From Rhexocercosporidium sp. MPI-PUGE-AT-0058 (taxonomy: Eukaryota > Ascomycota > Leotiomycetes > Helotiales), in assembly GCA_020746875.1 (NCBI GenBank), contig JAGTJL010000008.1, positions 1,550,001 through 1,614,000 of the forward strand: a stretch of 64,000 nucleotides of DNA, given 5' to 3'. This document shows, in pieces, positions 1 to 10,860 of the stretch; position 1 is the first letter of the stretch, and each line of letters begins with the position of its first letter. A model generated the notes under the pieces. The model worked only from the letters and a program-made list of their open reading frames with translations, made no database searches and had not been told where the DNA came from. Made by a program: the position numbers and the translations under genes.

Positions 1-7
1 CCCCCCC

Positions 8-379
8 TCATCTCCCCTCCCTCTCCCTCTCCCCCACCACACTCTCATACCCCGGCAACTCCTTACTTCTCTCTGTATACTTCGGCAGCTCCCCCTCCCC
101 CTCTCCATCCTCCGATCTATTCTCCGACCTAAATGTCGCAACCGTCGACTCTACTTCCTTCGTCTCTTTATTCCTCTCCTCTCCTCCCGTACTAGGACCT
201 GAATTCGAGGTCGCACTAGCGTTTTGGGGACTCGATATCGATGCTGAAGCTGATGATGATGAGGAGTTGTTGCCAGACGTTGAGTCTTTGCGTTTCCCGA
301 CAGAGGCTTTCTGCAGTGCGGTGAGCTCGTTGGGTGAGATGCTTAGGGAGGCTGAGACTAGGAGGTTGAACAAGGACAT
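8..379 (-). CDS. Small low-complexity hypothetical protein
   Basis: This is a single-exon reading frame of 123 residues with its own ATG and stop, so it is complete inside the window edge. The first 15 residues are mildly hydrophobic. They are followed by a long Ser/Thr/Asn/Ala-rich tract (about residues 30-65) and an acidic, Glu/Arg-rich C-terminus holding two tyrosine motifs of the LPxY type (LPKY and LPGY). No domain is recognisable. The second half looks disordered, and the PY-like motifs could be contacts for WW-domain proteins such as a Rsp5-type ubiquitin ligase; that is inference only. Low-complexity composition can also arise by chance in a CT-rich strand, so the gene may not be real. 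Confidence 0.4.
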   Translation of the reverse strand: MSLFNLLVSASLSISPNELTALQKASVGKRKDSTSGNNSSSSSASASISSPQNASATSNSGPSTGGEERNKETKEVESTVATFRSENRSEDGEGEGELPKYTERSKELPGYESVVGEREREGR

Positions 380-1797
380 ATTTTTGGTTTGTCGGACTGC
401 TGCTAAGGTTGGGGCTATTAGTCCTCTGTTCTGGATCTAGGCAGAGAGCGTAGAGAACGCGATGCTGTGCCGTTGCGCTTACTTGTGATTTTCGCGGTTC
501 GACACGATGGCAGACCGTAAAGTGGTTCTGGATTTAGACTCAGTTCGATACGGTTTGTCTTTCCGAGAGCCAGGAAACCGGGTCTTATGGTCTGTGAGGA
601 AAGGTGCTGTTGTCTTTGTTCCAAGACAATGGCGGGGTAAGATTGGCCCGCGGCAGGTGGTGGCTGTGTAGATTTCAGCTTCGGCTTCGAAAGTAAATAG
701 AACACAACACTTGCCCGTTCGCTCTCGCCTTGGAACTGGCCGGGTATATTCATATATACTAGATATACGTCATAGGCAGGCAAAACGTACGTTTCGATTA
801 GGGTGCGTTATTAATCAAGCTCTGCAGCAGGTGTTGATCACTATTGAGTCTTAGCCATTTTGGGAAAGAGTAGGTACTTTCCTGAGAGTGAGATAACAAA
901 TCACGATTCTGTTCGCCTCCTAAGATTATCAAAGGGCTTAAGACTATCAAAAGCTAAAGACTCGCAGTATATAATTGACTTCAACGAAACTGAATCATCG
1001 ATTCATTGGAATAAAAAGGCAGAAGTCCCTTGTTCGATGCAACCAATCAGGCTCACCTACCGAGTTTGCTGCCATGAGGTGCATCGAGACCCGGCATGCA
1101 GACATGCAATGCAGGCAATCGGCAAGACACAAGAAACAGGCGCCCTGAACGAGCGAGAGAAGCTGGGCCGATTTTCCTCTGTCGATCGATCGTGGTTCTT
1201 GGTAATGAAAATAAATGTAAAAAGAGGCCGGAAGGGCAATTGTTTCGAAGTTTGATCAAAAAGAATTTGCGTATTTTGGTAGATTCTCGACTTGACGGTA
1301 ATTACACGGTTTCCATCAATATGCCACATCTAAAGCCATCTTCCCCACCTCCTGCTCCTCTTCCAAAACCCTCCGAGAACAAACATCGTCATCTCCGAAA
1401 GGAGGAGCACCAGCGTTCGTTGTGTTGCACGTCGTCAAATGTCATCGACGATCTAGATTCTTCTGCGCGCCATGCCAGGCTGAATGATTCGTCTTCGAAG
1501 GGTCGCTTTCGGGTCGGAGCGAAGGCAGGATCCGATACGATACGGGCTGTGGTGGATCTGTGATTGGTTCGATCTAGGTCATAGAATCTATGGATCTAGT
1601 TAAAGCCTGGTATGTATGATAGAGATTGATTCATTAAAGAGTCTGTATGCAATGTAGTATTTGCAAGAAGTACAATTTTACAGCGAAGAATGGAAAGCGA
1701 AACCCCCCACTCCCCCTCCCTGCCTTCCCTCCCATGACCCAGGACGCCTTGTGCTAGGAAGAAAAGAAAATGCAAAGTGAGGTCCAGCCCCAATGAC
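380..1797. other. Intergenic spacer, 1.4 kb
   Basis: I find no protein I can defend here. Overlapping frames on both strands (for example 860-1255, 1096-1563 and 418-783) have mixed composition, no domain and no matching splice signals. The first part is probably the promoter of the small gene at 8-379, and the end is the 3' flank of the P450. Confidence 0.5.
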
Positions 1798-3518
1798 CTA
1801 CCGCGGCGTCAATGCAACCATCACACCTTTCGCACTCGCAACCGTCAAACTAAGTGACTCTTCCCACGGTGTTCCGTCACGATCTTCAATACCACTGAAC
1901 TCCTGTAACAGCCTGACCGTCGTATACGACGCCTCAGTCAGAGCGAAGATCTGACCAACGCATATTCTGGGTCCGCCATTGAAGGGAAGATAGGCCCATC
2001 CTGGACGTAAACCTTCGTCCCATCTGTCGGGGTTGAATTCTTCTGCGTCGGGCCCGTAGATGTCTTTGCGGCGGTGCATGGTATAGACGGAGTACGCTAC
2101 TACGGCGCCCTTGGGAATGAAGACTGGTGCATCACCGTTCGGTCCGCCGCCGTGGGGGATGGTCGTGTCTCTGTTGGCGAAACGGGCGTTACCTGGGACG
2201 ACGGGGTAAAGACGTAGAGCTGGCTGTATCAGTAACCTTTCCGTGAAGATTCGCAAGATCGGGAAGGAGACGTACATTCGTTCAGTAGATTCTTCAAATA
2301 CTTCATATTCCTCAAGGTCTCATAGTCTGGTTTGACACCCTGTAGCTCATCGACTTCCGCCTTGAGCTTCTTCCAGATATCTGGTCTCCTGGCTAGAACA
2401 TGGAAGGTATTGCTCAGCAGACTAGCCGTAGTATCTCTTCCTGCAAGGAGGATATTCAAAAGCTCATCCCGCAGTTGTTTCGGGTCTCGAGTAGAGTTTA
2501 ACATCTCAGTAAGGAAGACATAGCGCTCTGATTTGCTTTCGATGGACTTCTCTGGATCCTGAGGATGGGTCTTCTCCAAAGCTTTGAAAATAATCTTGTC
2601 GACAAACTGGTGCACGAACTTGCATGCGTCATCGAACTCGGTATCTCGATACAGTGGGGCTAGTCGTCCAAGGCGAGTTCGATTTCCCAGTCGGCTCTGT
2701 GCCAGGTCGAAGAGTCTTCCGAACCGGTTTTGCTCCGAGTTCTCACTGCTGGTGAGTGAGTTGACGGACTCTCCGAAGAGGAACTCGGTCGCAGAGTCCA
2801 AAGTCAGCTCGAAGAAGAGCCTCTGGAGATCGACGGTTTTGCCATTCCTTGGGATCTTGGAAATGAATTGCTGGATGTGCGGCTCGAACGTATCGAGGTC
2901 AGCGACTTGCGCTCGGGTGAAATTTGGTCTGACGAGAGCCTACGATCACTTCTTAGTGGTCAGTCAGTCACAAATCCGAATCTCATCACATACCCTGGAG
3001 TGTTCCCATTGCTTTCCGTCTACCCGAGGTTTCAGCAAATTGCTCAATCTCACATCAGCTTAACGGCAACTGACCTGTAGTGAAGATACCTTGGCCAAGC
3101 AAAGGACCAAAAGATTCCTGTCTCTGACCCAGACCAAAGTCATGGAACTGCGTAGCCAGAATAGCTTTTACATTCTCAGGATCAATGGTGTTGTAGAACG
3201 ACTTCAGAGAACATCAGTTAAGTTCGGACGAACCGATAATGGAGGGGAACGAACTCTGCCCATCAAAGTAGCTGACCACGTGTATCCATTATCATCAAAT
3301 CTCTTTCTCCCAACTGCCAAAATCGTTCTGTCTTGAGACGCTTTCTTTTGGATCTTGTATAGGCCGTAACCGATGATGCGTTCAGACTGAGGTATCCGAA
3401 CTTCGGGTTTGCAACCGTGTTGTTTCTTGAAGCGTGCGATACGAATATAGTTGAATAACTTGTTCAAGCAGAAGACGACTACTAGAAGTACGGGCAAAGC
3501 CTTCATGTAGTACCCCAT
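1798..3518 (-). CDS. Cytochrome P450, CYP52-like (alkane/fatty-acid omega-hydroxylase type)
   Basis: Five exons on the minus strand: 3255-3518, 3075-3201, 2994-3019 (26 nt), 2276-2939 and 1798-2219, giving 500 residues, the usual CYP52 length. The N-terminus has one hydrophobic ER anchor (about residues 6-22) followed by basic residues. Landmarks in order: the I-helix oxygen-binding motif AGRDTTA, the ExxR motif in NESLRLYP (created by splicing exons 4 and 5), the [21 protein letters not shown] segment typical of CYP52, the FNPDRW (PERF-type) motif and the haem loop [11 protein letters not shown] with the cysteine ligand. The family hydroxylates the terminal carbon of n-alkanes and fatty acids with NADPH-P450 reductase; the substrate here is inferred from similarity only. 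The last intron must use the acceptor ending CAGCCAG, because the CAG four bases earlier breaks the ExxR frame. The ATG at 3518 is the only start giving the anchor. Confidence 0.93.
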
Positions 3519-6103
3519 CTTGAGAGACGAAGATGAGATTACTCCTTTCGGATCAATATGCCGAACCTAGAACCGTTCTCTCCAAGACAGAAAACGGGTA
3601 GAAGAAGATGATTAGTGGCAACTGAATATTGAGTAGAGGAGAGCTGAACAGTTGTAGTTGCGATGAAAGTGAATAAGTAAAGAAGGAGGGGATGAAGCTT
3701 AGTTAACTCTATGCCGCACATGGATGCAGGAAACCTTCGCCCCCGGTGGGAATCCCAGCAGATAAAACTGATCAATCGCAGCTGTGCCAGCAGCTGACCT
3801 CTGATATCAGCATCTAGGAGTCGAGAATTCAGAATGGTATTGTACTCGTAATTGCGACGGCTGCCAGTGGGTGGCCACCACTCTGGATTCACCGTCACCT
3901 CCAGTCTAGCCGGACACTTCTTACCTGTCCTGTCTTGCCTGGATGAATTGATTTGCTGCAGCTGAGGTGGGCTTGTGACGCGACAAATGGGACAAATGGC
4001 CATTGGAGGACGGAACGGATGAATTGCAGCTTTGGGAAAGCAACGGCCGTGACCGAGGCTTGCGGGTGGATTGGATTCAAGACTAGCCGGCGCCGTACAG
4101 TAGAGTGCAGCCCAGCCCAGCGTGTCGGGATCGTGGATGGAGAATCGTGGTCGTCGGCATGTGCTGTGAATGGCCGGCATACGAGACGCTTACTCAGCCC
4201 GTCTGAAGATTTGATTGGCCGTTTCGTTTGTGCTCATGTGCTGGCCCCACTTAAACCTCACCATGTACGTTTGAACATGGAAGGAAGGACAGATTGTCGT
4301 CCTTGTCGACAACCTTTCTTCTCCTGTCATCTATGAGTACCTGTCGAGGAGAAAACCGGAGCCGCGTCATGTCTGTTGCGGTGTATGCAACCTGGGGCAT
4401 GTTTTCTGCCTAATCTTGAGGTGGCGATGGGAATATTTCATTTACCGAGGCATCTATTCATCATAAATTCGCATGAAATCAAGGCAACGACACACTTTCA
4501 CACGGATCATCCATCCTGGAAGTTCAGAGGGTGAAGCTTTCTGAGAATGGCTTTCGGGAAACGGTCAAAGTCAGCCCGGGACCGGGCGAGCTAACAATGC
4601 TGCTTCCGACTCCGTGTGAAGTTACGCCGAGCGTACCATGTATGCTTGGTCCATCTCTTTGTTGTTACTCCTGCTGGCACTTCAAATGCGCATCTAGAGA
4701 GCAGTTCTCCCTAAGATGCTCACAGGAGGCCAGGATCCTTTGAGCAGTGATTCAGTCTTATTTGCTTATTGGTCACGTGGGGTATCTCCCTTCTAACCCA
4801 TTTCTTTCCTGGTTTCGTTGCTTCTGCTTTCCCATCCATCTCTTATTACGTGAGCTTTAGCTGCCGTGTCATGCATGTCTCCACAGCTTCTTATTCTTAC
4901 ATCCACGAGGCACTTGAAGTCTACGTACATCTTCCTTCCGGACAGCGGGCAGGAAGATATGCTTCAGAATATCACAAGTTGCAATCAGCGAGGTTCCGTT
5001 GCTACTCGTTGATTTTATGGGAACTGGGACGGGGCGGAAAATTATTTCTGTCTAGTTTGTAATCATCGATCGATTCGTTAGTATCCCAGAAACTACACCC
5101 ATGGCTTTGGACGGAGCGGTTACCAAAACACATACATGGCTGACGTCCCCTTTCAGAAGCTCAGCCACCTGGCTTCTGAGTTGAGAACACGCAGTCTCGG
5201 AATGAAATCGCATGCTTTCCATCCGCAAGAATAACTTGGAACTAAACGTGTCCCATCAATATCCATATTCCCTTTGAATGCAACCAGAGGCAAGTGCTGT
5301 TCAACACAGAGTGACCTAGGTGGCCAGCGATCTTGAAAATGCAATGCTGCTTGCAGCATGATAGAGGTGGATGAAAGCATATTCTTGTTTAATTACCGCT
5401 GGATACGAGAAACCTGCTTTTTTCGCCCCTTCAACTTACAAGCTTTCTCCCATCCACTCGCCCCCTCCCTATCGAAGTCGAGAACTATTTCTGTCTTGCA
5501 AGAGTCTATGATAGCTCCGTTACCCGGTATTTTCCTTGACAATACCCTTTACACACGGCCTAGTTTGAATGATACGGCACCGCTGAAGACGTTGGCTGTG
5601 ACAAAGAAGTATCTTATCACTCCTTGTAGAGTGGGCAATACTACGAACACAGTTTTGAAGAATGCAGAGGTTGGTAATATACAATTTGAGTCGCCGTTTG
5701 CAATGTGCTGTGTTGGGAGGAGGACATTTGCGGAATTTGTATTGCTACTCAGTAGTTTTCAAATATCTACCTTTACATTTAAGCATTGTCCACCGTTTCA
5801 TTCCTGATGTGCACATGAGAGAATCCTCAGTTAAGCCACTAACTTGGGGATTGAACATTGAAGCCCGGAATTATGTGGAATGGCTGGCATGGTTTCAAGA
5901 TTCAAAGACATGGTGTTCTATTTTGATGGCAAGCCTCCTGCTTCCATCACACGAATTCTGCCAATTGAAGTTTCGAATTGATGAAGGAGAGGAGATTTTT
6001 CTATTGTAAAATCAGCTTTGAACTAACAATTGATGAGATGTATATTTTGAGTTGTACCCTCTCCCTTCAACATGCCATCGCTCACCAGACCATCACACTC
6101 CCT
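3519..6103. other. Intergenic spacer, 2.6 kb
   Basis: The region holds the upstream region of the P450 and the 3' flank of the small gene at 6104. Long frames such as 3539-4180 (-), 3953-4336 (+) and 5358-5807 (+) lack domains, start context and splice partners, and I regard them as chance. I see no repeat, RNA gene or mobile-element signature. Confidence 0.5.
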
Positions 6104-6515
6104 TTAATCTGTACCTTTCCCAAGCCCATGAGACAGCCTAAAGGATGTTAGAATAATACTCGAAATGAATCAAGTTCAGTTGCATAGGAACATACTCATT
6201 GCGCAGCCCCTCCAGAAGCCCAGGGTTGCCTCCTGGTTTCTTAGTGGCGAAATCTGGAACATCGGCAGAAGATGTCGTCTAGAAAAAGCAGTTAGTATGC
6301 TGTCATGGACTTGGAATGTTTATGATCTGATATCATATGGGTTGGCACTTATTTTAATGAGTGCGTATACATACCAACGGCGAATCATTCTGCGGTGTGT
6401 CGGAATCCGCTGGAGTGTGCTCCGTTCCTGCACCTCCTCTCTGAACGGCACCGCTTCCGCTTTGGCTTCCCGTGTCGTTGGTGTCGGTCGCTGGCTTTTG
6501 TTCTTCGGACGACAT
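6104..6515 (-). CDS. Small conserved-looking hydrophilic protein, 85 aa, three exons
   Basis: This gene is invisible as a single reading frame. Exons are 6375-6515, 6196-6278 and 6104-6137 (141+83+34 nt). Both introns (96 and 58 nt) are textbook fungal: donors GTATGTAT and GTATGTTC, and CTAAC branch points placed 7-12 nt before TTCTAG and CTTTAG. The spliced frame is open and 258 nt long. The product starts MSSEEQKPATDTND, is rich in Gly, Ser, Thr, Asp and Gln for 50 residues, and ends with a better-ordered segment reading VPDFATKKPGGNPGLLEGLR then NELSHGLGKGTD. It has no signal peptide or membrane segment. I do not recognise a family. The gene lies head-to-head with the caleosin gene at 7012, with about 500 bp between the starts. 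Confidence 0.72.
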
Positions 6516-7011
6516 TTTTGATGGGATATTTGAGAGAAGATTGTAAAAGGGTTGTTAATGGTGGCTATTACTAGATTCTAAATGAAGTTGGGGAGAGGGT
6601 TGGTGAAGGGTATGTTGAATTAAGCGAGGCGGCCAAATTAATTGAATGACGACAGGACTAAATCACTCGTGATGTCAACTAAACAAAGCCTGAGTCGCAA
6701 ATGAAAATCTGTATTAGTCGTGACTATGTAATTTGATAGGAAGATATGGTATTCAAAGCAAAAAGTAATACCATGGGGCTCTTGGAACTTGATTAGTTGA
6801 GAGTATCCAAACCTGTGACGTAATTCATAGAGTGACGTTTGTGAGATCCCGCCGTTGATCTGGACGTATCTGATTACAGGCTGGTTAACATTGGCTTACA
6901 TTTCAATACCAGGTGAACAGAATATGCAGATTTACCTTGAGACTGACCGATCGATCTGTCCATTGACTTTGCCTAGAATCACAACTCTACGAATCTCTAA
7001 AAACAGCTAAA
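6516..7011. promoter_or_regulatory. Shared divergent promoter region, 0.5 kb
   Basis: These 496 bases separate the ATG of the 85-aa gene (-) from the ATG of the caleosin gene (+), so both promoters must lie here. I see no strong TATA box and no clear operator. Confidence 0.45.
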
Positions 7012-7776
7012 ATGACCACCCAACCATCACATCTCCTAGCCTCCCTAGCGCTCGGATATACAATCTTCTACATCTGGGGCTACCTACGAAGCTCCAAACC
7101 GGACAATTCCCGTCACCAAATCGCCGGATCCAAAAACAGCCCAAGCTACCCCTCCACTAGAACCGACCTCACAACCCTCCAGCAACACGTGCTCTTCTGG
7201 GACCGCGACGGCGATAGCATAATCTACCCACACGATGTCTACACCGGCTTCCGCGAGCTCGGCTTCTCAATCCCCTTCTCGCTGACAGCGCTCCTGATCC
7301 CCATCTTCTTCTCCTACCCCACTCGTCTAGGGCACAGCTACATCCCCGACCCGTTTCTCCGCATCTACGTGGACAGTATCCATAAAGCGAAACATGGATC
7401 CGATACTGGTGTCTACGACCTGAAAGGAAACTTTCGAGCTGAGATGTTCGATGGGTTGTTCAGGGAGTTTGATGGGGAGGGGAGGGGGGCCTTGCATGCG
7501 TGGGAGTTGTGGAGGATGGTAGGGAGGAATAGGGTTGCGGCTGATGTTGCGGGGTGGACTTTTGCGGTTATGGAGTGGGTCACGACGTGGCTTTTGTTGC
7601 AGAGGGAGGGGAGAGTATGGAAGGAGGATTTGAGAGCTTGTTATGATGGGTCGTTGTTTTGGAGGTTGAAGGAGGAGAGGGAGGGGGGTGTGGTGAAGAG
7701 GGGGTATGGGGTAGAGGAGTTTCGGTTGGATGTGATGAGACTCTTTCGTGGGAAAGAAGACTTGAAAGCCGATTGA
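7012..7776 (+). CDS. Caleosin family protein (lipid-droplet Ca2+-binding peroxygenase)
   Basis: Single exon, 254 residues. After a short hydrophobic N-terminus (about residues 8-25) comes the caleosin EF-hand region: LQQHVLFWDRDGDSIIYPHD followed by VYTGFRELGFS, in which DRDGDSIIYPHD is the calcium loop and the nearby His fits the haem-binding His of peroxygenases. Next is a hydrophobic stretch (SLTALLIPIFFSYPTRLGH), the membrane/proline region, and then the typical PDPFLRIYVDSIHKAKHGSDTGVYD segment. Caleosins sit on lipid droplets or ER and, with haem, transfer oxygen from fatty-acid hydroperoxides; in fungi they are linked to spores and oxylipins. Activity here is inferred from family. Base use changes sharply along the gene, C-rich in the 5' half and G-rich in the 3' half. 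Confidence 0.9.
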   Translation: MTTQPSHLLASLALGYTIFYIWGYLRSSKPDNSRHQIAGSKNSPSYPSTRTDLTTLQQHVLFWDRDGDSIIYPHDVYTGFRELGFSIPFSLTALLIPIFFSYPTRLGHSYIPDPFLRIYVDSIHKAKHGSDTGVYDLKGNFRAEMFDGLFREFDGEGRGALHAWELWRMVGRNRVAADVAGWTFAVMEWVTTWLLLQREGRVWKEDLRACYDGSLFWRLKEEREGGVVKRGYGVEEFRLDVMRLFRGKEDLKAD

Positions 7777-10700
7777 GAATTTCGATCAGGATCTAGGGAT
7801 TGTCCTATAGCATTGAGAAGAAATCGCACGTCCATGTAGTGAGTGACTTACTAGGAAGTGTAATGTCAAACCTTTAAATTCGAACAACAGATTATTGTCG
7901 CAGTATAACTGATTAAGAGCTACACTTGTCTTTTTGGCAAAGTTAGTAAATAAAGTTCTGAAGGGATTGATTGCCTTTTACATGCCAAGTCGCAGCTGTC
8001 AAATCAAACAAACCTCAAAAGAGTCTCGCCAGATTCTAGATCTCAAGGGAAATTTCCCCATAACTTCAGGGGCCGTCTTGGCTATTGGAAGACATTAGAC
8101 CTGTGGCTTAAGCTGGCTGAGCCTGCTACTGGCGACTAAAATCTTGCCGACCCGTCCCAGAAATTGGGGTAGGATCCAGGGGACTTTTGACTTTCGTTAG
8201 CATTTGCATTTGCCCGGTACGGTATTCCCAAGGCAGTTCTTGAGAATTGTTTTTCTTGGTGAGTCATTGACTTTTTGGCACTCAAGTCTTTTGAGTGAGT
8301 GAGGTTGATGAAGATGGAAACGGAATTAGCACAATAGCGGAGGCTTGTGCAGGATTGTGCAAGATAACATCGTGCATAATAAATGGTGCAACGCATGCAC
8401 GTGGGAAGTCCACAAAGGGGTAAATTTTCAACCACATCTCCTGTTTTCATTTGAACATACATTTTCGGGGCTGTCGTATCCAATAAACTCAGTGGGGATT
8501 TGGCTTTTGGGTGCCTACAGAGTTGCACTCATCGCATCTCTGCTGGTTAATTATACGGCCGGGGCGCTTTGGGCCTTTGGTGAGCCTGCGAGCTGTCGGA
8601 TGTGATGGAAAAGGGGATAATCTTGGCGGGCGTTGAGGCTTTGTCTGGTTTTCATGCCGAAATGTCGTGCCACGACGCTTGAACTCGATGGAAGGGGGTT
8701 GTAATATTGACAATTGATGCAGTTTATCGGTTGAAACTTTTAAGGTGAGCCGTGGAATAAAGCACTGATTCGAACTTTGTTAAGGAGACTCGAGTACAAC
8801 TCATCCGGAGTTCTGGTCCACTTTCGTACACATTCCACAATTGGATGAAATCATCGCATGAACATGAGGCTCTCACAGCATTTTCCCGTCAGCGTCGCGC
8901 CCATTCCGGCGGTAAGGAGCGAAACAGGATTCGGAGAAGGATCCGCGGTGGAAATTCTCCTTCAAACTTCGTTTTCAGCCCTCCGCAAAGTGTTCCACAA
9001 GTGTAGACTTAGGCCACTTGGGGATTTGGGGGCTGACAAGCCCGCCCATCAGCTGAAAAATGCTTACATGCCAGACCAGCGCTCAGTGCACAATCGACTT
9101 GGCGACGAGGAAAAGGCAAAGTTCTCACGGAAAAGGGATTATTATTGATGGTTGACGGATAGGGATATAAAACATCTTGGCGGACAGGCGAGTGAGACAT
9201 AGGGAAGGAGAGAAAAGCAAGATAAGAAAGTCAGGGGTGGGGGTGGACCAGCTCGTATCAACGTATCAGTACTTGATAAGAATGGGATCATTGGTACAGC
9301 ACAGTATTGTGGTCTCGTAATCGGTGTCTTTCGAGGGGTTTGAAGCCGTTAAAGTATAATTCATGATATCTCGATGGAACCGACATGATCCGATCGTTTT
9401 GTGGGGGTGCTATGACTTTGGTCCCAAGTTTTCTTTGGAATTTGAACGCCATTGAAGGCGTTCTAGGTTGCTATCGAAACACGATCATCGACTAAATAGT
9501 AAGCCGAGGAGAAAATGTCCCGATAATCCGACCAGTGTGATGTTTTGACAGCAGGCTGGACTGTAGTATCCCTTCTGGTTTAGTCAAGACAATAGTGGAT
9601 ATGGTCAATATTGTCCGAGCTTAGCGGGCACAACACTGCGAGCAAAGATAGCAAAGATGACTGCCGACTCGATGCGCCATCTTACGCCATCAAAGATAAT
9701 TCGTTGTTTTGATGCTTAAGATGGGTCGACAGCTTGAATCTGGAGAAACGCCCTCCCAAAACCACGGACTTTTGCACATCGATCTTACAGACACAAGGCA
9801 CACAACATGGAAGGAAGCTCGAAGGCATGAGAGAGGGAACATCGATGGTTGAGCCACGCGCCACAGCTGTCGCCCTACGGACGGAGTAGTCTCGGATGTA
9901 TGGTTTGTCTATTTTGGGTCGGCAAGGCTTTTATTTGGACTCAGGGGTTCGTGACACCCTGGCGATTCTGTGAGTGGTTCTGTCAGCACGCGGGATCTTC
10001 AGGGTCATCCGATGTCACTGCGCCTGTACGAATCCGGTTTAGCTGCGATACACGTGCCGAGGAGGCGCGGATCCGAAAAACCACTTGCTTCTCGCTCGGC
10101 AGTGTAATTACCACTACCAAGACCAGGCAATTTCCAGTTGCAGCTTGGGCCTGAGCTGCCTTCGTTCTACTGTTCTACACTACTGTCGAGAAAGCTTACA
10201 CGATGCAATGCTTTCAGTGTCGACACGTCTAAGAAATCTGCTCTATTGTCAGGCACTCTGGCTCATCTTGGGCCAGAATCCACACAGATACAGTAGCGGC
10301 AGGACGTCTCCCCACGCCTGTCCTTGTTGCTAAGCTATCGAACCATCCTGAAGAGGAATCTGAACTTTTGCGACTTTCGTATCTTCCCCTGCTTTTTATC
10401 CTTGTCTGTTCCTGGTGTCAGGTCTGGGCCACCCCTTCATTCGTTGGCGCTCGCATCCATTATGGGGCGATACAACCTTATTACCCATGCAACCCATGCT
10501 TCAAGCCGCAAGTCTCCTGAGACGACAGAAAAGAAACCGAAATATAACTCCTATGTTGGGTCTAGTCTTGATGGGTTCTCATTTTCCCACCCTCTATCCC
10601 CTTTCAGGGCTGCTTGTGGCTTCCCACTTGAAGCGCCTGTGGAGAATACTCTTAGACAGCGATCCCGCCTCTATCAACATCCCTACGACACATCGTGGCT

Positions 10701-10860
10701 GGCACACCAGGGTGGCAGCAGGGGAGCTGGTGTTCGTGTCTCCTACATTATGGACTTTGCCCGCTGTCCCACTGTCTCTTTTTTCCTCTCTTCCCAGGAG
10801 TTTTTTCTCTGTCCGTCGTTACCTCTTTTTTTGTACTAATTAATTGATAACACATCGAAA
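7777..10860. other. Gene-free stretch, 3.1 kb
   Basis: The largest spacer in the window. A TATAAAA sits at 9165-9171 on the plus strand but no coding frame follows it that I can defend. The last kilobase, upstream of the large WSC oxidase gene, is CT-rich and probably contains its promoter and leader; a weak AT-rich TATA candidate (AAATATAA) lies near 10540. Frames at 10324-10839 and 10415-10843 are CT-strand artefacts of this leader. A short hairpin, CACTCAA with TTGAGTG, lies near 8280-8300. An unannotated non-coding transcript cannot be excluded. Confidence 0.45.

Noticed and set aside
3539..4336. Opposing 213-residue (-) and 127-residue (+) frames
   Set aside because: They overlap on opposite strands with no recognisable domain, codon trend or splice sites.
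10324..10843. Two overlapping plus-strand frames of 171 and 142 residues
   Set aside because: CT-rich leader of the oxidase gene; neither has a domain or a spliced continuation, and they overlap in different phases.
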